This document shows, in pieces, positions 28,323-38,013 of a stretch of 64,000 nt of DNA. Under the pieces are notes generated by a model. That model was not told the DNA's origin and ran no database searches. It was given only the letters and a program-made list of their open reading frames with translations. This DNA comes from Cordylochernes scorpioides. Taxonomy: Eukaryota > Arthropoda > Arachnida > Pseudoscorpiones > Chernetidae. The DNA lies in NCBI GenBank assembly GCA_030710605.1, contig CP092886.1, positions 158,208,000 through 158,271,999 of the forward strand, written 5' to 3'. A program made the translations under genes and the position numbers. Position 1 is the first letter of the stretch, and every line of letters begins with the position of its first letter.

Positions 28323-31300
28323 ATGGCCTCGAGTACCGGGAATAGTTTGCAGCCATTTGTGCCTGGAACAAACCCATCAGAAGCATGGGGTAAATGGAAA
28401 AAGAGATTCCAAATGTTTTACATAGCCACAGAAATAGATAAAAAATCTATTCCAAGACAAAGGGCTATTCTACTCTATAATATTGGTGAGTTAGCCCTAG
28501 ATATATACTCTACATTTAAAATACAAGAAACTGATGCCTCTCCGACTGTTCCGGATATACTTGAACTGTTTGATGGACACTTTAAACCATATAAAAACAC
28601 AACCTATAAGAGGTACCAGTTTTTTACAACGGAACAAGGGGAGAATCAGAATTTTGATGACTATGTAACTGAATTGAAAAATAAAAGCATGGACTGCGAA
28701 TTTGGAGAGCTTGCAGATTCCTTGGTCAGAGATAGAATTATAATTGGAATTAAAGACAAAGCTTTAAAAGAAAGGATGCTACAAGATCCTGATCTTTCTT
28801 TAGCTAAAGCCATAGACTTGGGAAGAGCTACTGAAACTTCTAGACAACAAGTAAAAAATATAACTAGAGAAGATGTTGATTTACATTCTATAAAATATAA
28901 AAAGCAATATAAAAAGAATTTCAAATATCCAGTTGGTAGAAAACCTAATGTATCTGAGGAACATCCTAATGCAAAGGTTTGCCAAAATTGTGGTTCCAGA
29001 CATCCATATGGTAAATGTTTTGCATATGGTAAAATATGCAATTCATGTAAAAAACCAAACCATTTTGCTAAAATGTGTAGGAACAGAGTGCATATGTTGG
29101 AGGAAAGAGCGGAAGAGGAAGAAGAAATGTGTCTTCAATACCTATCCCTAGATAGCATTACTGGTCTAGAGTGGACTAAAATAATCTTGGTGGAGAATAA
29201 TTCAGTTAATTTTAAATTAGACACAGGAGCACAGGTGAACATCCTGCCATTGGATACCATTAAAAATTGGCAAAATAAACCCTGCATATATCCAACTGGG
29301 ATTGCGGTTTATTCATATACAGGAGAAAAAGTACCAATAAGGGGCAAATGCAAGGCTTCATGTACCTCTGGGAAAAAATCTGAAATCCTTGAATTTCTAG
29401 TCGTGGATTTGCCAGCTCCACCAATTTTGGGATTGGCAGCGTGTAAAAAATTAGAGCTGATATTAAAAGTAGAGTCGTTGGAACAGGACCATACTAGGAC
29501 AAAGATGGATGCTTCACCTACAAAGATAATAGAGTCCTACAGAGATGTCTTTGATGAGATCGGAACACTCCCTGGAGAGCATTCTGTGATCCTGAGAGAA
29601 AATGCACATCCAAGAATTCAGTTAGCTCGCCGAATTCCGTTTGCACTGAAAAAACCAGTTGAGATGGAGCTAAAATCGATGGAGGAACAAAAGATCATCT
29701 CAAAGGTAGACCAACCAGCAGAGTGGGCACACCCGATGGTAATCATTAAGAAACCAAATGGAAAGGTTCGTATCTGTATGGACCCTAGAGAGCTAAATCC
29801 ATGGATTAAAATGGAATATCGTCAACTTCCTGCCCCTGAAGGCATCATTGCTGATATCACAAAATCACCCATCTATACAGTACTTGATGCTAAGTCAGCC
29901 TTTTGGCAAATCAAGTTAGACGAAAAGTCATCTAGCCTTTTAACAATGGCTACACCTTATGGGTATTACAGATTCCATCGGTTACCTTTTGGTATTTGCA
30001 GCGCTCCAGAAGTTTTCTATAAAAAAATGCAAAGTATGTTTACAGGAATTGAAGGAGTAAAAGTATACATGGATGATATAATAATATACGGAAACTCCCT
30101 CACGGAGCACAATAGTAGACTGATTACGGTTTTGGAAATTGCTAGAAAAAATAATTTAAAGTTTGAATTCAATAAAATGCAACTGGCCCAAGAAAAAGTT
30201 AAGTTCATTGGACATGAGATATCCAAGAATGGCATCTCTGCAGATCCATCTAAATTAGAAGCAATACAAAAAATAAAAAGACCAATGGACAAGACATCTC
30301 TTCAAAGATTTTTGGGAACTGTGAACTATCTAGCTAAATTCATGCATAATCTGGCAGATAAAACTGTCTTGTTAAGACAACTCCTAAAAAAGAATACCCT
30401 GTGGACATGGAATGAGGCTATAGAAAAAGAATTCATTGAGCTGAAAAATTTGGTATCAAATCCTCCAGTTCTTGGCCTCTTTGACCCCCATCGGAAGGTA
30501 ACACTTTCAGTGGACGCTAGTCAACATGGGCTTGGGGCTGTCTTGATGCAAGAGGGAAGACCCATCGCTTTTGCATCCGCATCCTTGAATAACACTCAGA
30601 AAAAATATGCCCAGATTGAAAAGGAGCTCTTAGCTCTCTGGTATGGATGCCAAAGATTTAACTATCATTTGTATGGAAGAAAGTTCACAGCCCAGACGGA
30701 TCATAAACCCTTGTTGGCTATACTAAAAAAGCCACTAGAGGAATTATCTCCAAGACTTGAAAGACTGGTCTTGAAATTGATGCGATATGATTTTAATTTA
30801 GAATATGTACCAGGAAAAGTGATTCACACCGCAGACACTCTATCTAGAGATTCAATTTCAGAGGAAACCATCGACACCTCAGATCTGGATCTCCAGAACA
30901 CCATTATGACTCTAAATCTGAAGGTGACCACTAAAAGATACCAGGAAATTCTCAGAGATATGGAGTCAGATGAAGAAATGATAAAATTAAGGGATCATAT
31001 ACTGAATGGGTGGCCTATTCATAAGAAAAGTGTGGACTATGCTGTTAAGCCCTACTGGCATTGTAAAGAAGAACTATATATATGGAAAGACCTGATTTGT
31101 AGAGGACAAAGACTTGTCATCCCTAAAGTCCAAAGGGAAAGCATCTTGCAAACACTACACATGTCTCATCAAGGGATCTCTGCTTGTAAAAACAGAGCAC
31201 ATGAAGCTATTTATTGGCCTGGACTGGATAGAGAAATAGAAGAGATGGTTTATAAGTGTAGAATTTGTCAAGAATCACAACCTTCGCAAAGGAAAGAACC

Positions 31301-32291
31301 ACTTATACCTCACGAAATAGCAGACTACCCTTGGCAAAAAGTAGCTATTGATTTCTTCTATCTAGACCAATCTGTATTCATAATAATAGTAGACTACTAC
31401 AGCAGCTTTCCTGAAGTCATCAAGGTAGCATCAACTTCAGCAAAAGAGATTCTACCAGTTTTGAAATCTACCTTCGCAAGACATGGGATTCCAGAGATCA
31501 TCATCACTGATAATGGACCACCATTTACATCACAAGACTTTACTAATTTTACAAATGAATGGGACATAGAACATAAAACCTCTAGCCCAGGATACCCAAA
31601 ATCAAACGGATTAGTGGAGAGGATGGTGCAAACAGTAAAGAAGCAACTTAAGAAATGCCGTCAAGACAACACTGATCCTTATATGTGTTTAATAGCCCTG
31701 AGAACAACTCCGTCAAATAATCTACCGTCCCCAGCTCAGATGCTAATGGGAAGAAACTTGAGAACCTTGATCCCAATGAAAACCACAAAGCTAAAACCTG
31801 CTTTCATTAGCACGGAAAACATTCTACAGCAGAAGAGGGAAAATCAATATAAGATGAAAGAATATTACGACCGAAATGCCAAAATACTTCCTAAAATGAG
31901 TTCTGGTGAACAGGTAAATGCCAAAACTAGCAATGCCTGGAGACCAGCTACCATCATTGGAGAAGCCAACCAGCCTCGATCATACATCATTCAGAACAAC
32001 GAGGGCCGAATGTTAAAACGGAACAGAGTTCACCTACGGCCCAGAAGTTATCCTGTTGGACAGAGAAGGAGCAGCCAGTCATCGCCCCAATTGGATCCAG
32101 CCCCCTCGACATCATCGGAGTCCAGTGGTCAAAGGGAACCAGGAGAATTTCCCCGCCTGAACCTCAGTCCTGAAGAGTTGGCCCCATCCACTTCAACTCC
32201 CATAGGAAACTACAATGAAGGAGGCACTGCCTACACCACTAGAAGTGGACGTGTGGTAAAGCCTCCGAAAAGATTCGACCCCGGACTTTAA
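28323..32291 (+). CDS. Gypsy-E gag-pol polyprotein
   Basis: 1322 residues in one frame. Capsid (1-~210) has YKRYQFFTTEQGENQNFDDY near 100. Zinc knuckles start at C220 (CQNCGSRH...) and C239 (CNSCKKPNHFAKMC). Retropepsin has LDTGA with catalytic D300. In RT the YMDD catalytic pair is D584/D585, preceded by YRFHRLPFGICSAPEVF. RNase H has SVDAS (D731), an acidic QIEKELLA and TDHKPL (D793). Integrase has an HHCC finger (HMSHQGI...CRICQ, ~946-985) and D1010 (AIDFFY), D1063 (ITDNGPP), E1099 (NGLVERM), with 35 residues between the last two. The tail RSGRVVKPPKRFDPGL is usual for this group. All catalytic residues are present. The ATG is the first in frame, 71 bases after the LTR. Confidence 0.95.
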   Translation: MASSTGNSLQPFVPGTNPSEAWGKWKKRFQMFYIATEIDKKSIPRQRAILLYNIGELALDIYSTFKIQETDASPTVPDILELFDGHFKPYKNTTYKRYQFFTTEQGENQNFDDYVTELKNKSMDCEFGELADSLVRDRIIIGIKDKALKERMLQDPDLSLAKAIDLGRATETSRQQVKNITREDVDLHSIKYKKQYKKNFKYPVGRKPNVSEEHPNAKVCQNCGSRHPYGKCFAYGKICNSCKKPNHFAKMCRNRVHMLEERAEEEEEMCLQYLSLDSITGLEWTKIILVENNSVNFKLDTGAQVNILPLDTIKNWQNKPCIYPTGIAVYSYTGEKVPIRGKCKASCTSGKKSEILEFLVVDLPAPPILGLAACKKLELILKVESLEQDHTRTKMDASPTKIIESYRDVFDEIGTLPGEHSVILRENAHPRIQLARRIPFALKKPVEMELKSMEEQKIISKVDQPAEWAHPMVIIKKPNGKVRICMDPRELNPWIKMEYRQLPAPEGIIADITKSPIYTVLDAKSAFWQIKLDEKSSSLLTMATPYGYYRFHRLPFGICSAPEVFYKKMQSMFTGIEGVKVYMDDIIIYGNSLTEHNSRLITVLEIARKNNLKFEFNKMQLAQEKVKFIGHEISKNGISADPSKLEAIQKIKRPMDKTSLQRFLGTVNYLAKFMHNLADKTVLLRQLLKKNTLWTWNEAIEKEFIELKNLVSNPPVLGLFDPHRKVTLSVDASQHGLGAVLMQEGRPIAFASASLNNTQKKYAQIEKELLALWYGCQRFNYHLYGRKFTAQTDHKPLLAILKKPLEELSPRLERLVLKLMRYDFNLEYVPGKVIHTADTLSRDSISEETIDTSDLDLQNTIMTLNLKVTTKRYQEILRDMESDEEMIKLRDHILNGWPIHKKSVDYAVKPYWHCKEELYIWKDLICRGQRLVIPKVQRESILQTLHMSHQGISACKNRAHEAIYWPGLDREIEEMVYKCRICQESQPSQRKEPLIPHEIADYPWQKVAIDFFYLDQSVFIIIVDYYSSFPEVIKVASTSAKEILPVLKSTFARHGIPEIIITDNGPPFTSQDFTNFTNEWDIEHKTSSPGYPKSNGLVERMVQTVKKQLKKCRQDNTDPYMCLIALRTTPSNNLPSPAQMLMGRNLRTLIPMKTTKLKPAFISTENILQQKRENQYKMKEYYDRNAKILPKMSSGEQVNAKTSNAWRPATIIGEANQPRSYIIQNNEGRMLKRNRVHLRPRSYPVGQRRSSQSSPQLDPAPSTSSESSGQREPGEFPRLNLSPEELAPSTSTPIGNYNEGGTAYTTRSGRVVKPPKRFDPGL

Positions 32292-32292
32292 T

Positions 32293-32305
32293 TAAAAGGG
32301 GAACA
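32293..32305 (+). promoter_or_regulatory. Polypurine tract of Gypsy-E
   Basis: AAAAGGGGAACA directly before the TGTTG start of the 3' LTR. Confidence 0.75.
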
Positions 32306-32490
32306 TGTTGTATATAGTTATAATCTGTGCTACAAAAGATCTGGCAACACAGTATGTAAACAACGCCGCATAATAAATATATAATTGTTCTAGCACGGCG
32401 GTATATTAATTGTCTATATACATAAAGGCTGTAACTATATTAAATATATATAAGGCTAAAGGTAAATGAACCCGTATAAAAGATACAACA
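32306..32490 (+). repeat. 3' LTR of Gypsy-E
   Basis: Same sequence as the 5' LTR by eye over all 185 bases. Confidence 0.95.
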
Positions 32491-32876
32491 GTTAAGATAA
32501 CACACGCACTAAGCCTAACGTATTTTTGAAAAATAGGTAGAGACATGAGTTTGTAATGCACTAAAATACACTGAAAAAAATATACACAAAGAAAATGCAC
32601 AAATACGCTAGATATTAAAAATCTTTGAAATAACACGTGAAGTTGAAAAGGTTAAGATAACACACGCACTAAGCCTAACGTATTTTTCAAAAATAGGTAG
32701 AGACATGAGTTTGTAATACACTAAAATACTCAGAAAAAAAATACATAAAGAAAATGCACAAATACGCTAGATATTAAACATCTTTGAAATAACACGTGAA
32801 GTTGAAAAGGTTAAGATAACACACGCACTAAGCCTAACGTATTTTTCAAAAGTAGGTAGAGACATGAGTTTGTAAT
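32491..32876 (+). repeat. 158-bp satellite array, part 2
   Basis: About 2.4 units between Gypsy-E and Copia-F. It starts with the TSD copy GTTAA and ends GAGTTTGTAAT at the Copia insertion point. Confidence 0.9.
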
Positions 32877-32942
32877 TCTTATCTTTTACCTAATAAATAC
32901 TTACTTTAAATACATTTTCTCCTCTTTTATCTGCTTACCACA

Positions 32943-32971
32943 AAAGGTTATGGGCCCAGCACGCTTCCACT
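32943..32971 (+). promoter_or_regulatory. Primer-binding site complementary to the internal part of initiator tRNA-Met
   Basis: GGTTATGGGCCCAGCACGC and the next bases match, with about one mismatch in 30, the complement of the initiator tRNA-Met from D stem through anticodon loop. They do not match its 3' end. Drosophila copia is known to use the same internal (half-tRNA) priming site. The tRNA comparison is from memory of the conserved metazoan sequence. Confidence 0.75.
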
Positions 32972-33123
32972 GCGCGGAATAAAAGAAGAAAATAATTAAA
33001 TAAAGCAAGTAAGTGAATATTCAAATATTTCTTCCTATTGACGACGCCATAAGCTCGCAACTAGGCTTAAGAAATTACCCCACGTTTTGAAAATTTTCTG
33101 TAATAGGGTAATATCGTTTCAAA

Positions 33124-33981
33124 ATGTCGGATAGGTTTAAATATATGGTAAATAAGTTTGATGGGACAAATTATCAAATTTGGAAATACCAAATAGAAAT
33201 AATTTTACGTCAACAAGGAGTATTGGATTTAGTGGAAGGCATAGATGTTAAGCCTGAAGAAGAATCCCAAAAGGTAGCTTGGAATAAAAGGAATGATAAA
33301 GCAATGGTCATAATCTCGACGGCCATTGTTTACAAGCAATTGGAACATCTTATTACATGTGATACTGCTCAGAAACAGTGGACAAGGCTCAAGTCCATTT
33401 ATGAGCAGATATCTACTACAAGTTTGCTGGCTATTCAACAACAATTTTATAGCTATAAAATGAATGAAAAGGATGCTATGTCAAATCACATATCCAAAAT
33501 TGAAGGGTTGATTAAACAGCTCTGTGAATTAGGAGAAAAAGTGAGTGAAGCTGCTTTCATGGCAAAAGTACTTGGATCTTTGCTATCTAAATATGCTCAT
33601 TTTTTAACTGCTTGGGATTCTGTCACACAAACAGAGCAAACAAAAGAAAATTTGATTGCAAGACTTATTCAAGAAGAAATAAGGTTGGATCAGAAAGATC
33701 AACAAGATGATGCAACAGCTTTTAAGGCAACAGCTAACTACAATTGGAAGAAAAACAAAACATGCAACTATTGCAAAAGACCTGGTCATTTTTGGGCAGA
33801 ATGTAGAAATAGACTGAGAGACCAAAAGCAGAAAAATAAGAACTCTCTTCAACCAGAAAACAGAGACATGAATAGATCAAGAAAACATGAAGACAGTGGA
33901 AGGAGTGCATTCATTTGTGAAAATGAGGTTTTGTCTTCAAAGATGTGTGGTACCTCGACAGTGGTGCATCCGAGCACATGA
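33124..33981 (+). CDS. Copia-F Gag
   Basis: 285 codons. It starts MSDRFKYMVNKFDGTNYQIW, the conserved Copia Gag opening (FxGxNYxxWK). The UBN2-like core includes WTRLKSIYEQISTTSLLAIQQQ and GLIKQLCELGEKVSEA. One CCHC knuckle, CNYCKRPGHFWAEC, is at about residues 215-229. The frame runs past the expected Gag-Pol junction and stops at 33979-33981. Pol continues in another frame overlapping the end, implying a small indel near 33920-33940. Confidence 0.88.
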   Translation: MSDRFKYMVNKFDGTNYQIWKYQIEIILRQQGVLDLVEGIDVKPEEESQKVAWNKRNDKAMVIISTAIVYKQLEHLITCDTAQKQWTRLKSIYEQISTTSLLAIQQQFYSYKMNEKDAMSNHISKIEGLIKQLCELGEKVSEAAFMAKVLGSLLSKYAHFLTAWDSVTQTEQTKENLIARLIQEEIRLDQKDQQDDATAFKATANYNWKKNKTCNYCKRPGHFWAECRNRLRDQKQKNKNSLQPENRDMNRSRKHEDSGRSAFICENEVLSSKMCGTSTVVHPST

Positions 33982-34475
33982 CAAATCGAATAGACTGGTT
34001 TTCAGAATTCAATGAACTTGATGAAGAATACCAAGTCAAGCTAGGAGATAACCATGTCATCAATGCTTCTGGAAAGGGAACCATTTTGATCTCATGTTAT
34101 GTTGACGGTGAATGGACAAAAGGAATATTAAAGAATGTGTTATATGTGCCAGAAATTCATAAAAATCTCTTCTCTGCCGAAGCAGCAACAAATTTGGGAA
34201 ATAAAATAATAACAGAAAAGGAAACCTGTAATATCTTCATGAATGACAAGAAAGTTGCCTGTGGAACTAAAGGATCAAATAACTTGTACACAATGCTCTT
34301 CAAGGTAACACATGAAGCTGAAGCCAATACTGCAAATGCGTACTCTCTCACATGGTGGCATCGTCGATTAGGACACATCAATGTGGACACAATCAGGATG
34401 ATGGCCAAAAATGGACAGTTTAGTGATCTTAAGCTGAGAGAAGGAAAAGGATTTCTTTTGCGAGGCCTGTAAGTA
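33930..34475 (+). pseudogene. Copia-F protease and integrase zinc finger
   Basis: VWYLDSGASEHMTN carries the Copia aspartic protease motif DSGA. Later WHRRLGHINVDTIRMMAKNG begins the GAG-pre-integrase/HHCC finger. The frame stops at 34470-34472, but CEACKYGKQQCQSF in the next frame completes the finger, so a frameshift lies near 34450. Confidence 0.8.
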
Positions 34476-36141
34476 CGGAAAACAACAATGCCAATCATTC
34501 CGCTCCATCGAGAATAAACAACAGTATGAGGTAGGTGAATTAATTCATTCTGACCTTTGTGGCCCAATGGAATCTCAGTCATTAGGAGGTTCAAATTACT
34601 TTCTTCTTTTTAAAGATGATCAAAGTGCATACAGAGTTGTTTACTTTATAAGGCATAAAAGTGATGTGTTCACTAAATTCAAAGAATTTGATGCCCTAAT
34701 TAAAAATCAGTTTGGCAGATCAGTTAAAATTTTCAGAACTGATAATGGAACTGAATATGTCAATCAATCGTTTTTAGATTATTTAAGAAAGAATGGCATA
34801 ATTCATGAAAGATCTGCTCCTTATACGCCCCAACAGAATGGCTTTGTTGAAAGAGATTTAAGGACTATTTTAGGACTTAGTCGATCAATGCTACATGACT
34901 CAGGGTTAGAAAAGAATCTGTGGGCAGAAGCTGTTAACACAGCTGTCTATGTTCTTAATAGAACACTTTCAAATAACGAGAAAACTCCTCTTGAACTTTG
35001 GAGTGGCAGAAAGTCAACTTTCAAACATTTCAAAATCTTTGGTTCTGAAGCCTATGCTAATATACCTAAACATTTTAGGTCAAAATGGGATAGTAAAACT
35101 AAGAAAATGATATTCGTTGGATATGAGCATACTTCTAAGAATTATAGACTTTATGATCCTAAATCCGGACAGATTGTAGTTTGTAGAAATGTAACTGTAA
35201 GAGAACCCAATCCTGTTGACACATGCGACACTCAGATGAAAATTGCACCTATATCAATTGAGAGTGAGGGATCCTCGCAACATCAAGATGAGGATTCTAC
35301 TCAGGAGGAAACGTGTGGGCCAACTCACTCATACAATCTTAGACCTAGAAAGACATCACAGTGTGATGTTGCTAGTGCATGGATAGCTGAAAGCCTAGAG
35401 CCAGTTACTTATGAGGAAGCAATGTCTAGTAAAGATAAAATAAATTGGGAAATTGCTATGAATGAAGAGAAACAGGCTCTTATTAAAAATAAAACATGGG
35501 AATTGATGGACCTTCCTGATAATGCAAAAGCTATAGGATGTAAATGGATTTTCCGCATAAAAAGAAAAGGCAATGGTGAAATTGATCGTTATCGAGCAAG
35601 ACTGGTGGCCAAAGGCTTCAGCCAAAGAAGAGGTATAGACTATAAAGAGACTTTTGCCCCAGTTGTAAGATATGACTCAGTCAGAGTCTTGTTAGCCTTA
35701 GCTACTGCCATGGACATGGAAATTATGCAATTCGACATAAAGACTGCTTTTCTTAATGGTGATCTTGACGAAGATATCTATATGCAAATTCCAGAAGGAA
35801 TAGAAGTTGAAAATAAAAACTTGGTTTGTAAACTAAAGAAAAGTTTATATAGACTAAAACAATCACCCAGAATCTGGAATGAGAAATTCACATATTTCTT
35901 AAAACAATTTCAGTTAACCCAATCACAAGCTGATCCATGTGTGTTCTACCAAACTAAGACTGATGCGAAAATATTCTTAGCTCTTTATGTAGATGATGGT
36001 ATAATGATGAGTACTTCTAACAACCTGTTGAAGGAATTAGCCCAATATCTGTCCTCACATTTTGAAGTCACCATCTCCACGCAAAACCAGTTTGTAGGCT
36101 TAGAGATAGATAAAGACAAAGAAAAGGCCTCATATTTCTAA
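34460..36141 (+). pseudogene. Copia-F integrase core and reverse transcriptase
   Basis: Integrase D-D-E: HSDLCGP (about 34546), FRTDNGTEY (about 34735) and PQQNGFVERD (about 34830-34855). RT: GCKWIFRIKRKGNGEIDRYRA begins the RVT_2 domain, followed by KTAFLNGDLDEDIYM and the YVDDG catalytic motif (about 35985-36000). It ends at a stop 36139-36141 within RT; homology goes on in another frame. Confidence 0.88.
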
Positions 36142-36963
36142 GTCAAACCAGTTATATAAAAAGAATACTTGATAAATTCAACATGACTTCATGCAATTCT
36201 TCAGGGACTCCTGTTGACCCCAACATGAAATTGACAAGAGAGAACATCAATGATACTCATGACATGCATAACGTTCCATATGCTGAAGCTATTGGATGTT
36301 TGATGTTTCTTGCCGTCTGTACAAGACCTGACATAGCTTTCGCCGTTAACAATCTAAGTAGATTCATGGCAGCTCCTGTTCTCCCACATTGGAATGCTCT
36401 GAAGAGAATCTTCAAATATTTGAAAGGAACTTTGGACTCAGGCATCCTATACAAAAGAAAAGATGTGATTAAATTAATTGGATACTCTGATTCTGACTTT
36501 GCTGGTGACATTGATACACGACGGAGCACTTCAGGATACATCTTCCTACTTGCAGGAGGACCAGTCACTTGGACTAGCCAAAGACAATCAGTTGTGGCTT
36601 TATCTACCACAGAAGCCGAATACATTGCAGCAAGCATGGCTTCAAGGGAAGCTGTATTGGCTTAAACTACTGATCAAGGAACTGACACCCAATGATAATC
36701 CTGTTCCTTTGATGAATGACAACCAGAGTGCTATTAGACTGATCTTGAACCCAGAATTTCACAAGCGCACTAAACATGTTGATGTCAAGTTTCACTTTAT
36801 ACGTGAACAGCACAAAATGAAAATCATCAAGATATTCAACTGTCCAACAGAAGAACAATTGGCTGATCTTCTCACAAAGGCTCTACCAGCAACACGCTTT
36901 AAAATACTTTTTGAAGACATTGGAATGTCTGCCTTGCTTTCAAGTGGAAGTGTTGAAGAGTGA
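36142..36963 (+). pseudogene. Copia-F RT end and RNase H
   Basis: YAEAIGCLMFLAVCTRPDIAF, DSDFAGDIDTRRSTSGYIF and STTEAEYIAA lie in the frame open from 36183 to 36665. QSAIRLILNPEFHKRTKHVDVKFHF and EEQLADLLTKALP lie in the frame ending 36963. The two are joined by a frameshift near 36640-36660. Together they give the complete Copia RNase H. Confidence 0.85.
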
Positions 36964-37076
36964 AAGCAAGACGACACGTGACGTCATTTTAGTTCCTGGC
37001 GCCACCGCCTGTAGGAGCCACAGACAAAAACAGCCACCCTAAGCTTCCCCATGTAGTTGTTTTGTTTTGTATAACG

Positions 37077-37145
37077 TCTTATCTTTTACCTAATAAATAC
37101 TTACTTTAAATACATTTCCTCATCTTTTATCTGCTTACAACAAAA
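37077..37145 (+). repeat. Right terminal direct repeat of Copia-F
   Basis: TCTTATCTTTTACC...GCTTACAACAAAA, with AATAAA inside. The left copy at 32877-32945 differs at about four bases. Confidence 0.8.
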
Positions 37146-37615
37146 GTAATACACTAAAATACACAGAAAAAAAAATACACAAAGAAAATGCACAAATACG
37201 CTAGATATTAAACATCTTTGATATAACACGTGAAGTTGAAAAGGTTAAGATAACACACGCACTAAGCCTAACGTATTTTTCAAAAATAAGTAGAGAAATG
37301 AGTTTGTAATACACTAAAATACACAGAAAAATACATAAAGAAAATGCACAAATACGCTAGATATTAAACATCTTTGAAATAACACGTGAAGTTGAAAAGG
37401 TTAAGATAACACACGCACTAAGCCTAACGTATTTTTCAAAAGTAGGTAGAGACATGAGTTTGTAATACACTAAAATACACAGAAAAAATACACAAAGAAA
37501 ATGCACAAATACGCTAGATATTAAACATCTTTGATATAACACGTGAAGTTGAAAAGGTTAAGATAACACACGCACTAAGCCTAACGTATTTTTCAACAAT
37601 AGGTAGAGACATGAT
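37146..37615 (+). repeat. 158-bp satellite array, part 3
   Basis: About three units to the right of Copia-F. The array ends only about 60 bases from the PBS of element C, so it forms the 5' leader of that element. Confidence 0.88.
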
Positions 37616-37673
37616 TTCTTATCTCAGGGGCGGGCCTACTTTTCACAAAGGGATTTTTTTTTTTCGGTAATTT

Positions 37674-37693
37674 CGGGCCCACGTTGGGCATCC
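37674..37693 (-). promoter_or_regulatory. Primer-binding site of element C
   Basis: The minus strand reads TGGATGCCCAACGTGGGCCC three bases after the right LTR. It is close to the tRNA-Lys type PBS (TGGCGCCCAACGTGGGGC) with a few differences. It confirms minus orientation. Confidence 0.65.
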
Positions 37694-37910
37694 AAATGTT
37701 AAATCATTGTTTGTACATATGGATATATCTTTGTATTGACCATTAAGTGATATACTAAACTCAATAAAAGAAATTTTAAAACTCGCCACGGTAATTGCAC
37801 AAACACTGATTTACACAAGTTTCAACCTCGTTATTATAACATGTTAATACGTGTAAACTTTAAAGTGAATTAACAAAGAAAACTTCTCAATACAGCAATA
37901 TTGGTATAAT

Positions 37911-37930
37911 GTACACGCTTGTTCGGCGGT

Positions 37931-37970
<40 letters not shown>

Positions 37971-38013
37971 GGCCCCTGCGCAAGGATGACACGCAAAATC
38001 GTGAAGCGTTCCA
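37911..38013 (+). ncRNA. U6 snRNA sequence inside an LTR (probably a captured copy)
   Basis: From ACATATAC (37931) to GCGTTCCA (38013) it matches metazoan U6 without visible mismatch, including the ACAGAGA box (37954-37960) and the GCATGGCCCC catalytic region. The first 20 bases differ from usual U6, yet still fold as a 5' stem-loop: GTAC/GTAC plus CGC/GCG with a TTGTTCG loop. No TATA at about -25 and no T4 terminator follow (CTCCATATTTG), so pol III expression is doubtful. Absent from the other LTR. Confidence 0.85.

Larger units (their letters stand above)
28068..32490 (+). mobile_element. Gypsy-E: full-length, apparently intact LTR retrotransposon
   Basis: 185-bp LTRs at 28068-28252 and 32306-32490 look identical. 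The TSD GTTAA is at 28063-28067 and 32491-32495, inside the 158-bp satellite. The PBS begins TGGTGGCAGCGCC at 28253, the PPT (AAAAGGGGAACA) ends at 32305, and one uninterrupted 1322-codon gag-pol frame lies between. No env-like ORF. Identical LTRs and an open frame mean very recent insertion and possible activity. Confidence 0.95.
32877..37145 (+). mobile_element. Copia-F LTR retrotransposon (frame-damaged)
   Basis: It is bounded by TSD GTAAT (32872-32876 and 37146-37150), with the satellite continuous across the empty site. 69-bp direct repeats lie at both ends (32877-32945 and 37077-37145). Domain order is Gag, protease, integrase, RT, RNase H, which is the Ty1/Copia order (integrase before RT). 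Three or four frameshifts interrupt pol. The right LTR may be longer (from a TG at 36961, after a purine-rich stretch), in which case the left LTR is truncated to its R-U5-like part. Confidence 0.9.

Noticed and set aside
28323-32305. env-like third ORF in Gypsy-E
   Set aside because: Only 14 bases separate the pol stop from the 3' LTR; there is no room for an envelope gene.
37911-38013. U6 as a functional host snRNA gene
   Set aside because: No TATA/PSE spacing upstream, no T-run terminator downstream and location within an LTR argue against it, though expression cannot be excluded.
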